Positions 16,986-30,210 are shown, counted from the stretch's first letter. The stretch is 64,000 nt of DNA from Pseudomonas sp. SL4(2022) (GCF_026625725.1 NZ_CP113060.1:2734001-2798000); one strand, 5' to 3'. Program-made: numbers and translations. Notes: generated by a model not told the origin, from the sequence alone.

Positions 16986-18110
16986 TCAGCCGCGGTAGTA
17001 GCGCTGCGGTACAAACGGCGTTTTCGCCACTTTCATCGCTACGCGCTTGCCACGTACCATGGCCCATACCTCGGTATCCACGGCGATATGGCTGCTCTGC
17101 ACATAGCCCATGGCCACTGGAGCAGCCAGGGTCGGGCCGAAGCCGCCACTGCACACTGAACCGATCACATTGCCGTCGGCATCGACGATTTCCGCGCCTT
17201 CACGTACCGGTACACGTTCCTGCGGCAGCAGGCCGACGCGCTTGCTGGCCACGCCTTGCTGTTGCTGGGCGAAGATCCGCTCGGCACCGGGGAAACCACC
17301 CGCGCGTGCGCCGTCGGCGCGGCGTGGCTTGGACATGGCCCACAGCAGACTGGCCTCGATCGGCGTGGTGCTGGTGCTCATGTCATGGCCGTACAGGCAC
17401 AGGCCCGCTTCCAGGCGCAGCGAGTCGCGCGCGCCGAGGCCGATGGCTTCGACTTCTGCTTCGGCCAGCAGGCTGCGCGCCAGGGTTTCGGTGTGCTCGC
17501 TCGGCACAGAGATTTCGAAGCCGTCTTCACCGGTATAACCGGAGCGGCTGACGTAGCAGTCGACACCCAGCAGGCGCACCGGGGCGAATTGCATAAAGGT
17601 CATTTTCGCCACTTCTGGGGCCAGGCGCGCCAGTACATCGACGGCTTTCGGGCCTTGCAACGCTAACAGAGCGCGAGTTTCGAACAGGCTTTCGATTTCG
17701 CACTGGCTGCCAATGTGCTGTTGCAGGTGAGCCAGGTCCTGGTCCTTGCAGGCGGCGTTGACCACGAGGAACAGCGTATCGTTACCCAGGTTGGCGACCA
17801 TCAGGTCATCAAGGATGCCACCGTTTTCATCGGTGAACATGGCGTAGCGTTGCAGACCCACGGGCAGGTCGATGATGTCCACCGGCACCAGGGTTTCCAG
17901 GGCTTTGGCAGCCTCTGCGCCGCGTAGGACGATCTGCCCCATGTGCGACACATCGAACAGGCCGGCGGCGTCGCGGGTGTGCAGGTGCTCCTTCATCACA
18001 CCCAGCGGGTATTGCACCGGCATGTCGTAGCCGGCGAACGGCACCATGCGTGCGCCCAGTTCGAGATGCAGGGCGTGGAGCGGGGTTTTCGCCAGGGGTT
18101 CGGTGGTCAT
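16986..18110 (-). CDS. gcvT: Glycine cleavage system T protein (aminomethyltransferase)
   Basis: A 374-residue GcvT; the ATG at 18108-18110 is preceded by TTGGAGAA. It transfers the methylene unit from the lipoyl arm of GcvH to tetrahydrofolate, releasing ammonia. Family motifs include MVPFAGYDMPVQYPLGVMKE, AAGLFDVSHMGQ and SRSGYTGEDGFEI, and the C-terminal barrel ends MKVAKTPFVPQRYYRG. It is the last gene of a leftward operon gcvH-gcvP-sdaA-gcvT. This order, with sdaA inside, is the pseudomonad second gcv locus controlled by RpoN. Confidence 0.95.
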   Translation of the reverse strand: MTTEPLAKTPLHALHLELGARMVPFAGYDMPVQYPLGVMKEHLHTRDAAGLFDVSHMGQIVLRGAEAAKALETLVPVDIIDLPVGLQRYAMFTDENGGILDDLMVANLGNDTLFLVVNAACKDQDLAHLQQHIGSQCEIESLFETRALLALQGPKAVDVLARLAPEVAKMTFMQFAPVRLLGVDCYVSRSGYTGEDGFEISVPSEHTETLARSLLAEAEVEAIGLGARDSLRLEAGLCLYGHDMSTSTTPIEASLLWAMSKPRRADGARAGGFPGAERIFAQQQQGVASKRVGLLPQERVPVREGAEIVDADGNVIGSVCSGGFGPTLAAPVAMGYVQSSHIAVDTEVWAMVRGKRVAMKVAKTPFVPQRYYRG

Positions 18111-18165
18111 GCGGTTCTCCAAAGCTAAGTGTCTGTATGACGGATAGAGATTCAGGGTCGAGGCG

Positions 18166-19542
<1,377 letters not shown>

Positions 19543-19697
19543 GATTCGCTCCACGTTGTGGCTCTTCAACTGTTCAGCTTAGACCGGCACTCAAACACAA
19601 CAGTGACGGGGTAACTGGGGCAGCATCTTGTTCTTGTGGGTGCAACTAACCCGCCCCGTGAGGGGGAGTCGACAGGTGCGGGGTAATCCATGCAGTG

Positions 19698-19728
19698 AGC
19701 CGTCCCGCCCGCAGTCGGGGGGACGGCT
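19698..19728. repeat. Strong hairpin in the gcvP-sdaA gap
   Basis: AGCCGTCCC, a one-base bulge, CCCG, loop CAGT, CGGG, GGGACGGCT. It lies eight bases after the gcvP stop in the operon direction. On that strand no T-run follows, so partial termination or mRNA 3'-end protection is more likely than full stop. The surrounding 194 bases (19543-19736) hold no gene; related operons have glyA here. Confidence 0.6.
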
Positions 19729-19736
19729 TTGCTGCA

Positions 19737-22589
<2,853 letters not shown>

Positions 22590-22598
22590 CACAATCTC

Positions 22599-22982
22599 TC
22601 AGGCGTCAGCATTGGCGTTGAGCAGGCGCTCGTAAGCGGCCAGGTCGAGCAGGTCGGCAACGGCGCTGGCATTGGCCGGGCGGAAACGGAAGAACCAGCC
22701 TTTGCCCAGGGGGTCTTCGTTGACCAGCTCAGGGCTGGATTCTAGCTCGCCATTGACCTCAACCACCTCACCGTCCAGCGGCATGGCGATGTTGCTGGCG
22801 GCTTTTACCGATTCCAGCACGGCCACTTCGTCACCCTCGGCGTAGCGCTGTACCTCTGGCAGCTGGACGAAGACCACGTCACCCAGGGCGTCCTGGGCAT
22901 AGGCGGTGATGCCCACGGTAACCAGACCATCGGCATCCTGACGCAGCCATTCGTGCTCGGCGGTAAAACGCAATTCGCTCAT
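22599..22982 (-). CDS. gcvH: Glycine cleavage system H protein
   Basis: A 127-residue lipoyl carrier. The lipoylation lysine is in VLESVKAASNIAMPLDG (about residue 62), and the family start MSELRFTAEHEWLRQDADGL is intact. It shuttles the aminomethyl group between GcvP, GcvT and the L protein. First gene of the leftward gcv operon, 94 bases downstream of a sigma-54 promoter element. An upstream AAGGGTG/AGGAG-like stretch precedes the ATG (TTGAGGAGTACAC). Confidence 0.95.
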   Translation of the reverse strand: MSELRFTAEHEWLRQDADGLVTVGITAYAQDALGDVVFVQLPEVQRYAEGDEVAVLESVKAASNIAMPLDGEVVEVNGELESSPELVNEDPLGKGWFFRFRPANASAVADLLDLAAYERLLNANADA

Positions 22983-23075
22983 GTGTACTCCTCAAGGGTG
23001 TTGACTCGCCCTTTCTGCTGGGGGCGATGTGCTGCGCGCGCGCGTAGGGCGCGCGCTGAATGTAGGAAGGCCTTA

Positions 23076-23090
23076 GCAAAGCTAGTGCCA
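23076..23090 (-). promoter_or_regulatory. Sigma-54 (-24/-12) promoter of the gcv operon
   Basis: Read on the minus strand: TGGCAC-TAGCT-TTGC. The invariant GG and GC are ten bases apart, matching the RpoN consensus at every strongly conserved position. It points at gcvH, giving a leader of roughly 80 bases. The second gcv locus of P. aeruginosa is RpoN-dependent, activated by the glycine-sensing enhancer-binding protein GcsR. Confidence 0.85.
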
Positions 23091-23215
23091 TTATGATTTT
23101 TATCAATAAAAACAAAGACTTATGTTTATTTCTGGGGTGGTGAATTTTGACTTTTGTAGCGAAATCGATACGCGACGTGCGGGCTGGTCGCGCATCGCGG
23201 GGGACAAGGCCCGGT

Positions 23216-23271
23216 TGTCGCGGGCTGAACGCTTTGTGTCGCTTTCATTACGCTGTAACGAATTGAGTACG
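23216..23271. promoter_or_regulatory. Candidate enhancer-binding sites (three 18-bp repeats)
   Basis: Three similar words start at 23216, 23237 and 23254: TGTCGCGGGCTGAACGCT, TGTCGCTTTCATTACGCT and TGTAACGAATTGAGTACG. They lie about 130-190 bases upstream of the sigma-54 element, a normal place for activator sites. The GcsR operator I remember is three tandem 18-bp repeats with TGTAACG-N4-CGTTCCG; only the third word matches its first half fully. The region 22983-23547 holds no other feature I can support. Confidence 0.4.
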
Positions 23272-23547
23272 TACTGATGGCCGGCCGCGTGATATGCGCA
23301 TGGTGCGGTTGCGCAATGCGCCTGAGCAGGCGTGGATGAGTGCAGAGCCCTGCGCGCGGTAATGGGCTATTCGTCCAGGTTATGCGGAGCCATTGAAATG
23401 CGCCATGAGATGGCCTCAGAGGGGCCGGCCAGAGGGTGATTCACTCTTTCGGCTGACAGGGCAAATACCTCTTTCGGGCGCTTATCCCTTGGTTTGTGGC
23501 TGGTTAGCGTGGTGGCTCTACACGAAATCGCTTTCCAGGAGAGCCGC

Positions 23548-25314
23548 ATGAGAACAACAACAAGACATGCCATCTTCCAGCCCAGCGTGTTGGCGGTTGC
23601 CATCGCGATTGGCTGTGTTGCGCCTGTCCAGGCCGTCACATTCAACTTTGGTGAGGTCGAAGCGCAGTTCGACTCGTCGCTGTCGGTGGGGGCCAGCTGG
23701 TCGGTGCGTGATGCCGATCGGGACTTTATTTCCACCGCCAGCGGTGGCCAGGCGTCCTCACGGACTTCCGACGATGGACGGCTTAACTTCGAGAAGGGCA
23801 AGACCTTCTCGAAGATCTTCAAGGGTATCCATGACCTGGAAGTCAAGTATGGCGATACCGGCGTGTTTATCCGCGGCAAGTACTGGTACGACTTTGAAAC
23901 CAAGGATGAAGGCCGCGAGTTCTACGACATTCAGGACAGCAACCGTAAAACTGCCGCACAGTCGTCGGGCGCTGAGATTCTCGATGCGTTCCTCTACCAC
24001 AATTACAACCTGGGTAGCCTGCCTGGCAGCGTGCGTGTGGGTAAGCAGGTGGTCAGTTGGGGCGAGAGTACCTTTATCGGTAACAGCATCAACGCCATCA
24101 ACCCTGTCGATGTGGCGGCATTCCGTCGTCCGGGCGCTGAAATCAAGGAAGGGCTGATTCCGGTCAACATGCTTTATGTGTCGCAGAGCCTGACGGACAC
24201 CCTGAGCATGGAAGCCTTCTACCAATTGGAGTGGGACCAGACGGTCGTGGATAACTGCGGCACGTTCTTCTCCAGCTCCGATGTACTGGCTGATGGCTGT
24301 GACGACCGCTTGACCGTACTGGGGCCTGACCTGGCGCCAGGGGTGTCGAGAAACGCCTTTGTGGACAACGCCTATATCCCGCGCGCCGGCGATCGCGATG
24401 CCCGCGATGACGGCCAGTATGGCATTGCCCTGCGCTGGTTTGCCGAGTCGCTGAATGACACCGAGTTCGGTGCCTATGCGATGAACTATCACAGCCGTGG
24501 TCCGGTGTTCAGCACCATTCGCACGACAACGCCGAACTTTGCCACCTTCATCCCCGGCGCGCCCAATGCGCGCTATTTCATCGAGTATCCGGAAGACATT
24601 CGTCTGTATGGTTTGAGCTTCCAGACCAATCTCAGTGGCACGGCCCTGTCTGGTGAAGTCAGCTACCGCCCGAATATGCCGCTGCAGATCAACTCCACTG
24701 ACCTGTCCTTTGGTGCGCTGGGGCTGCCGTTCAGCCCGGTATTTACCACCGGTCACGCGCAGAACGTTGCTGGTGCTGATCTGCATGGCTATGACCGCCG
24801 TGCCGTGACCCAGGCTCAGTTGTCGGCCGTGCAGTTCATCGACCGTGTGCTGGGTGCCAGCCGCTTGACCCTGGTGGGGGAAGTGGGTTTCAACCATGTC
24901 AACGGCATCAGTGACGATGTCGGTGAGCTGCGTTTTGGTCGTGATCCGATTTACGGGCCGGGTGAATACCGTGCTGCCGGCATCTGTGCGGCCTTCAACG
25001 CCGCCAATCCTGATGAGTGCCAGGGTGATGGCTTTTACACCTCGAACTCCTGGGGTTACCGGGCTCGGGCGAGCCTGGACTACAGCAACGTGTTCGCAGG
25101 TATCAACTTGTCGCCGAGTGTTGCCTGGTCGCATGACGTGGATGGCTACGGGCCGAACTTCAGCGAAGGCAACAAGGCTATCAGCCTGGCGCTCAATGCC
25201 GATTACCAGAACACGTACACGGCCAGCCTGAGTTACACCGACTTTTTCGGTGGCGACTACAACACGACCACTGACCGCGACTTTGTTGCGCTCAGTTTCG
25301 GCGTGAATTTCTGA
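23548..25314 (+). CDS. DUF1302 outer-membrane porin-like protein
   Basis: A 588-residue protein from ATG 23548, set by AGGAGAGCC directly upstream. A cleavable signal peptide ends at CVAPVQA; the mature part starts VTFNFGEVEAQFDSSLSVGA, and the chain ends FVALSFGVNF with the C-terminal Phe expected of an outer-membrane beta barrel. Alternating hydrophobic strands run through the whole length. DUF1302 proteins are predicted porins found next to DUF1329 proteins, often with an RND exporter and a YCF48-type protein; those last two are absent here. The downstream DUF1329 gene is 29 bases away. A role in uptake or export of hydrophobic compounds is inference. Confidence 0.88.
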   Translation: MRTTTRHAIFQPSVLAVAIAIGCVAPVQAVTFNFGEVEAQFDSSLSVGASWSVRDADRDFISTASGGQASSRTSDDGRLNFEKGKTFSKIFKGIHDLEVKYGDTGVFIRGKYWYDFETKDEGREFYDIQDSNRKTAAQSSGAEILDAFLYHNYNLGSLPGSVRVGKQVVSWGESTFIGNSINAINPVDVAAFRRPGAEIKEGLIPVNMLYVSQSLTDTLSMEAFYQLEWDQTVVDNCGTFFSSSDVLADGCDDRLTVLGPDLAPGVSRNAFVDNAYIPRAGDRDARDDGQYGIALRWFAESLNDTEFGAYAMNYHSRGPVFSTIRTTTPNFATFIPGAPNARYFIEYPEDIRLYGLSFQTNLSGTALSGEVSYRPNMPLQINSTDLSFGALGLPFSPVFTTGHAQNVAGADLHGYDRRAVTQAQLSAVQFIDRVLGASRLTLVGEVGFNHVNGISDDVGELRFGRDPIYGPGEYRAAGICAAFNAANPDECQGDGFYTSNSWGYRARASLDYSNVFAGINLSPSVAWSHDVDGYGPNFSEGNKAISLALNADYQNTYTASLSYTDFFGGDYNTTTDRDFVALSFGVNF

Positions 25315-25343
25315 TCAACACAGTGCAAAAGGATCCGTACCCC

Positions 25344-26714
25344 ATGAAAAGCACAAGAATCCTGCAAGCTGGAGCGTTGGCGCTGACCTTGCTCGCCAGC
25401 AGTGTGATGGCTGCCGTCTCTGAGCAAGAAGCCGCACAACTGGGCACCACCCTGACGCCGCTGGGCGGTGAAATGGCGGGCAATGCCGATGGCAGTATCC
25501 CGGCCTGGGGCGGCGGACTTTCCACCACCGCTGCCGCCGTAGACGAAAAGGGCTTCCTGGCTGATCCCTACGCCAGTGACCAGCCACTGTTTACCATCAC
25601 TGCAGCCAATGCCGAGCAGTACAAGGACAAACTGTCGGCAGGCCAGTTGGCCATGTTCAAGCGCTACCCGGAGAGTTACAAGATTCCGGTCTATCCAACA
25701 CGCCGCAGTGCCGCAGTCCCCGCGAAAATCGCCGAGGCCGCCAAGCTCAGTGCGGTCAATACCGTGCCGGTAGATGGTGGCAACGGCCTGCAGAACTTCA
25801 ATGCCAGCCGCTACTACGCCTTTCCAATCCCCAAAACTGGGGTGGAGGTGGTGTGGAACCACATCACCCGTTACCGCGGCGGTAACACGCGCCGGGTTGT
25901 TACTCAGGCCACACCGCAAACCAATGGCTCCTACAGCCTGGTGAAGTTCGAGGATGAAGTGGCTTTCCCGGCGGACATGCCTGACCTCGATCCGGCCAAA
26001 GGCAGCAACATCCTGCTGTACTTCAAACAGCGGGTGACTGCGCCTTCGCGTCTGGCAGGCAACGTGCTGCTGGTGCACGAGACCATTGATCAGGTGAAAG
26101 AGCCGCGTCTGGCGTGGATCTACAATGCCGGCCAGCGTCGTGTACGGCGTGCGCCACAGGTGGCCTACGACGGTCCGGGTACCGCGTCGGACGGCATGCG
26201 TACGGCGGACAACTTCGACCTGTTCTCCGGTGCGCCTGACCGCTATGACTGGCAGTTGGTGGGCAAGAAGGAGATGTACATTCCCTACAACAGCTTCAAG
26301 CTCGATTCGCCTGCACTGTCCTATGACGATGTGCTCAAAGCGGGCCATATCAACCAGGACCTGACCCGTTATGAGCTGCACCGCGTCTGGGAAGTGGTGG
26401 CCACGCTGAAGGATGGTGAGCGGCATATCTATGCCAAGCGGCATATGTATGTGGACGAAGACAGTTGGCAAATCGCCCTGGTCGATCACTACGACGGTCG
26501 TGGTCAACTCTGGCGGGTCGCCGAAGGTCATGCCCAGCAGTACTTCAACCATCAGGTGCCCGGTTACACCCTGGAAGCCCTGTATGACCTAGTGGCAGGC
26601 CGTTACCTGGCTCTGGGCATGAAGAACGAGGAAAAGACGGCCTACAACTTTGGTTTCAAGGCTTCGGCGGCGGACTACACACCGGCTGCCCTGCGCAGCT
26701 CAGGCGTGCGTTGA
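25344..26714 (+). CDS. DUF1329 periplasmic protein (LolA/LolB-like fold)
   Basis: A 456-residue protein from ATG 25344, with AAAAGGATC upstream. Signal peptide MKSTRILQAGALALTLLASS, cleavage expected after SVMA. Family motifs include LTPLGGEMAGNADGSIPAWG near the N-terminus and RVRRAPQVAYDGPGTASDGM and VTPLALVD-like stretches later. The predicted fold resembles LolB/LppX lipid carriers, so lipid or hydrophobic ligand handling with the DUF1302 barrel is plausible. It ends at a strong terminator, so the operon has just two genes. The LuxR regulator downstream probably controls it. Confidence 0.88.
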   Translation: MKSTRILQAGALALTLLASSVMAAVSEQEAAQLGTTLTPLGGEMAGNADGSIPAWGGGLSTTAAAVDEKGFLADPYASDQPLFTITAANAEQYKDKLSAGQLAMFKRYPESYKIPVYPTRRSAAVPAKIAEAAKLSAVNTVPVDGGNGLQNFNASRYYAFPIPKTGVEVVWNHITRYRGGNTRRVVTQATPQTNGSYSLVKFEDEVAFPADMPDLDPAKGSNILLYFKQRVTAPSRLAGNVLLVHETIDQVKEPRLAWIYNAGQRRVRRAPQVAYDGPGTASDGMRTADNFDLFSGAPDRYDWQLVGKKEMYIPYNSFKLDSPALSYDDVLKAGHINQDLTRYELHRVWEVVATLKDGERHIYAKRHMYVDEDSWQIALVDHYDGRGQLWRVAEGHAQQYFNHQVPGYTLEALYDLVAGRYLALGMKNEEKTAYNFGFKASAADYTPAALRSSGVR

Positions 26715-26742
26715 ACCACGTTGCAGTTGTTGTCATGTGATC

Positions 26743-26767
26743 AGGCGGCCTGCGGGCCGCCTTTTTT
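26743..26767 (+). terminator. Terminator of the DUF1302-DUF1329 operon
   Basis: AGGCGGCC, loop TGCG, GGCCGCCT, running into six T. A clear rho-independent terminator 28 bases after the stop. Confidence 0.93.
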
Positions 26768-26866
26768 ATCGCCTGCCATCAGCTCGGGTGATAGAGCTGT
26801 GATGCGCAGAAGCAGGGAGTTAGCCTGCGATTATCCGGTTCTTGTAGAACAATAAAACGAGCCGAC

Positions 26867-29542
26867 ATGAACGCTTTAGCGTCTTCCTTGCCGAGTGCCG
26901 CTGCGCCTGCGTGTGGCGGTATACCTAGGCCTCCGCCCGGGCATCTGATACGGCGCAGCCTGTTGCAGCGTCTGTTGCAGCAACCCTGCCGCTTGCGCCT
27001 GCTGGTCGGGCCGGCCGGCTATGGCAAGAGTGTTCTGCTGGCAGACTGCGCACGTGAGTCTGCGGCGGACTGCCCAGTGTTCTGGCTCAATGGTGCGGCC
27101 TATGGCGGCAATGTCGAACAACTGGCGCAGCAGTTGGGTAAATGGCTCGGTTACCCGCCTGCACTGTCATCGCATGATGTGCTCAATTGCCTGGCGCAGG
27201 ACCCAAGGCGTTGTTGGATCATGCTCAATGATTATCCAGCGCAGCCTGATCCGGCGCTTGACCTGTTCCTCAATCAGCTACTTGATGCGACCCCTGAGGG
27301 GATCGGCTGGTGGTTGGGCAGCCGGCGCCGCCCGGCCTGTAACCTTTCCCGTCTATTGCTGGAGGGGGAATTGCTGGAAATCGGCGCAGCCGACCTGGCA
27401 TTTACTCCGGATGAGGTCGTGGCCTGGCTGGGGCACTGGCAGCCGGCCTGCAGTGCGTGGGCGCAAGACCTGTATACCTTGACTGAGGGCTGGCCCGCCG
27501 CGCTGCGTTTGCGCATGTTGGCGGTGCAGGCTGATGCTGCCGGTACAACACCGCTGGATGCTGAGCATGAGCCGTTACTCAGCGACTATGTGAACCGTGA
27601 AGTGTTGCAACACCTTCCGGATGAGTTGTGCCAAGTGCTGATCCAATTGGCGCGTTTGCCGCGATTCAATCTGGCGCTCTGTGACCACCTGTTTGGTGCA
27701 GGTGACGGGGCATTGTGGCTACGCGCTTTACTCGATCGTGGTGTGTTTATGCAGGAGCTTGATACCGCCAAGGGCTGGTTCATGCTCTTTGCGCCGTTGG
27801 CTCGCCTGCTGCAACGCCAGACCGGGCAGTTGCCCTGCAATGCGTTGCATGTACATGCGAGCCAATGGTTTTCCACCCACGGTGATATTCCAGCGGCGGT
27901 CGAGCATGCCCTGCTGGCAGGGCAGCCTGAGGTGGCCAGCAGTTTTCTGGAACGCTTTACCGAAGAGCAGGTGCTGCAGGGGCAAGATCTGGCGCTGATT
28001 CTGCGCTGGCGTAGCGAGCTGCCCGAAAGTCTGTTGTACAGCACGCCGCGGCTGATCCTGCTCAATACCTGGGTTCTGCTGCTGGTCGGGCGACTGGATG
28101 AGGCGCAAGCCTGCATCAACGAATTGGCCCGTTTCCAGCCGCGCAGTGATGGGCCGCGTACCCGTGAGCTGTTTGCGCACTGGCAAGCGATTCAGGGCAT
28201 CATCGCCTATGGTCGATTGTGCGCCGTCGATGCCCGCACGCATTTGCATGAGGCTTTGCAAGGCCTGCCGCACAGTGCCTGGGCGCAGGCATTGCTGTGC
28301 CGCTCGGCGCTGACCCTGGTAGCCATCGGTGAGGGCCAGTTGGAGACAGCCCAGAAGCTCAGCTTCGAGGCGCTGAAGCAGGCGCGACAGCATGGCAACG
28401 CTGTTTTTGAGGCTTTGCTGGAACTTGATCATGCCTTGCTGCTGGAGACCCGTGGTGAGTTTGCCCGTGCCGAGGCGTTGCTGCTGCGCGTGCTGGCCGG
28501 TACGGCCCCCAACACGCTGCGTCAGACCCCGGTGCAAGCGCGCATTGGCTTGCGACTGGGTCGTTTGCTGTTGCGCCAGGGGCGTGCTGATGCGGCCGCA
28601 AACTACTTTCAGAGTGGCCTGGAGCAGGCGCTCGACTACGGTGATCCGGCTGCTTTCCAGGGGTATCTTGGCCTGGCCGAGCTGGCCATGGGGCAGGGGG
28701 ACATTGCTTCTGCATTTGCTCGTTTGGCGCAGGCTGAACGCTTGATGCAACGCCAGCGTGTGCATGAAACGCTGTACCGTGGGACCCTGCTGTTGGCCAG
28801 TTGCCACTTGTGGTTAGCGCAGGGCCACCGTGAGCGTGCACGGTTGGCGGCGACACGGGTGCTGGGCTATGCGCAGCGGGTCAAGGCTATTCTGCCTACG
28901 CCGAATTTCCCGGAGTTGATTCCACGTTTTCAGGCGTTTCTTCTACAACTGGATCGTGTGGATGGTGCCGACATTCGCCAGCCATTGCAGCGCTTGCTGG
29001 AGCAAGCACTGAGTCAGGGGCGCCAGGCGTTAGCCAGTGAGCTGTGGATACGCTATGCCGAGGTATGCGCTGACGCAGGCGATCAGGTGAGTGCCGACCA
29101 GGCTCGGCAGAACGGTGAAGCCCTGAAGATGCGTCTGGGCTATCAGCATCCATGGTGGCAGGTGCTGTGCGCGGACGATGTGGCCGTTCATCCGGTGGCG
29201 CGCACCAGTGCACTCAGCAGCCGTGAACTGGTGGTATTGCGCCTGATCGCCCAGGGACTCTCCAACCAGGAGGTGGCTGAGCAGCTGTTTATCTCATTGC
29301 ATACCGTCAAGACTCACGCCCGCCGGATCAACGGCAAACTGGGCGTCGCACGACGTACTCAGGCCGTGGCCAAGGCCAAGGCGCTGGGCTTTTTTAGCGC
29401 CAACACTCAATGCAGTGCCGGGCTGGCGCTGAGTTGGCGCAGCCGCTGGCTAAGGTGCAGACGTTGTGCCAGATCATCGCAGAGCAGCAGGGCGCGTTGC
29501 AGATCGAAGCGCTCACCCTGCGGGCAGTCGAGTATCTGGTAG
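26867..29542 (+). CDS. MalT-like LuxR-family regulator (LAL type) with extended C-terminus
   Basis: An 891-residue large ATP-binding regulator. Residues about 45-62 hold the P-loop (VGPAGYGKSVLLADC), the middle is made of TPR-like helical repeats, and residues about 780-845 form the LuxR helix-turn-helix (LSNQEVAEQLFISLHTVKTH). It likely activates the adjacent DUF1302-DUF1329 operon upon binding a small ligand. The HTH ends at about AKALGFF; the frame then continues 46 residues (SANTQCSAGLALSWRS and onward) that are Arg/Ser-rich and overlap the convergent sirB1-type gene by 136 bases. The switch point is a run of six T followed by AG; a seventh T would create a TAG stop exactly where homologues end. 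Confidence 0.88.
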   Translation: MNALASSLPSAAAPACGGIPRPPPGHLIRRSLLQRLLQQPCRLRLLVGPAGYGKSVLLADCARESAADCPVFWLNGAAYGGNVEQLAQQLGKWLGYPPALSSHDVLNCLAQDPRRCWIMLNDYPAQPDPALDLFLNQLLDATPEGIGWWLGSRRRPACNLSRLLLEGELLEIGAADLAFTPDEVVAWLGHWQPACSAWAQDLYTLTEGWPAALRLRMLAVQADAAGTTPLDAEHEPLLSDYVNREVLQHLPDELCQVLIQLARLPRFNLALCDHLFGAGDGALWLRALLDRGVFMQELDTAKGWFMLFAPLARLLQRQTGQLPCNALHVHASQWFSTHGDIPAAVEHALLAGQPEVASSFLERFTEEQVLQGQDLALILRWRSELPESLLYSTPRLILLNTWVLLLVGRLDEAQACINELARFQPRSDGPRTRELFAHWQAIQGIIAYGRLCAVDARTHLHEALQGLPHSAWAQALLCRSALTLVAIGEGQLETAQKLSFEALKQARQHGNAVFEALLELDHALLLETRGEFARAEALLLRVLAGTAPNTLRQTPVQARIGLRLGRLLLRQGRADAAANYFQSGLEQALDYGDPAAFQGYLGLAELAMGQGDIASAFARLAQAERLMQRQRVHETLYRGTLLLASCHLWLAQGHRERARLAATRVLGYAQRVKAILPTPNFPELIPRFQAFLLQLDRVDGADIRQPLQRLLEQALSQGRQALASELWIRYAEVCADAGDQVSADQARQNGEALKMRLGYQHPWWQVLCADDVAVHPVARTSALSSRELVVLRLIAQGLSNQEVAEQLFISLHTVKTHARRINGKLGVARRTQAVAKAKALGFFSANTQCSAGLALSWRSRWLRCRRCARSSQSSRARCRSKRSPCGQSSIW

Positions 29543-30210
29543 ATGTCGGCCCGGGCCAGGTGATCAGCCAAGCAGGGTGAGCCGAGCTGCAGGACGCGCT
29601 CGGCGTCGCGAAGTGCAGCAAGCGGCTCGTGGGATATCTGATGCAGGTGGCGCAAGTTGCGTGATAGGCGCTGCAGCAGGCTGTGCGCATCAATGGGTTG
29701 CAGGTGGCTGGCCGTCAATTGCGCTTTCGGGCCTTGTTGGCGTTGCAGCAGTTCCCTGCATTCTCGGGTGTACAACCGTCGTCCGCTACAGGGGTCGAGC
29801 AGGTGATCCGCTCCCGGTACCCGGAGTAGAAAATGTCCGGGAAAGTTGATGCCTTGCAGGGGAATGGCCAAGCGTCTGGCCAATTCCAGGCTGAGCAGCG
29901 CCAATGACAGGGGCTGGCCACGGCGACGGCTCAGCACGCAATTGAGCAGTGCCGCCTGGGGGCGCAGCGGATACTCATCATCCTCCTGAAAATCCAGCTC
30001 AGTGAGTCGGCGCACCAGCGCTTGCGCCAATTCCTGGCTGGGCAGTTCGGGCAGCCCCTGCAGCACTTGTTGTTGCAGGTTGCCCAGTTGCTGCATCACC
30101 TCGTTCGGCTGCAGGTGTGGCTGGTGTTCCACGGCGATCCACACCGCCGCTTCAAACAGCGCGGGCGGTTGTTGCTGCAGGCAGGCAAGGCAGGCGGCGC
30201 GAGGGGTCAT
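29407..30210 (-). CDS. SirB1-family transglutaminase-like/TPR protein
   Basis: A 267-residue protein with a cysteine-less transglutaminase-like core typical of SirB1: PLSLALLSLELARRL, GINFPGHFLLRVPGADHLLD and the following DPCSGRRLY. The C-terminal part is TPR-like (ALRDAERVLQLGSPCLADHL). The family is conserved in proteobacteria, often near prmC/hemA; biochemical role unknown. Here it lies alone and its last 136 bases overlap the extended end of the LuxR gene on the other strand. The start MTPRAACLACLQQQPPALFE is the only good one. Confidence 0.85.
   Translation of the reverse strand: MTPRAACLACLQQQPPALFEAAVWIAVEHQPHLQPNEVMQQLGNLQQQVLQGLPELPSQELAQALVRRLTELDFQEDDEYPLRPQAALLNCVLSRRRGQPLSLALLSLELARRLAIPLQGINFPGHFLLRVPGADHLLDPCSGRRLYTRECRELLQRQQGPKAQLTASHLQPIDAHSLLQRLSRNLRHLHQISHEPLAALRDAERVLQLGSPCLADHLARADIYQILDCPQGERFDLQRALLLCDDLAQRLHLSQRLRQLSASPALH

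Noticed and set aside
23758..25134. A 458-codon frame opposite the DUF1302 gene
   Set aside because: Antisense shadow; no signal, motif or ribosome site, while the other strand encodes a clear outer-membrane protein.
25257..26552. A 431-codon frame opposite DUF1329
   Set aside because: Antisense shadow of a well-supported gene.
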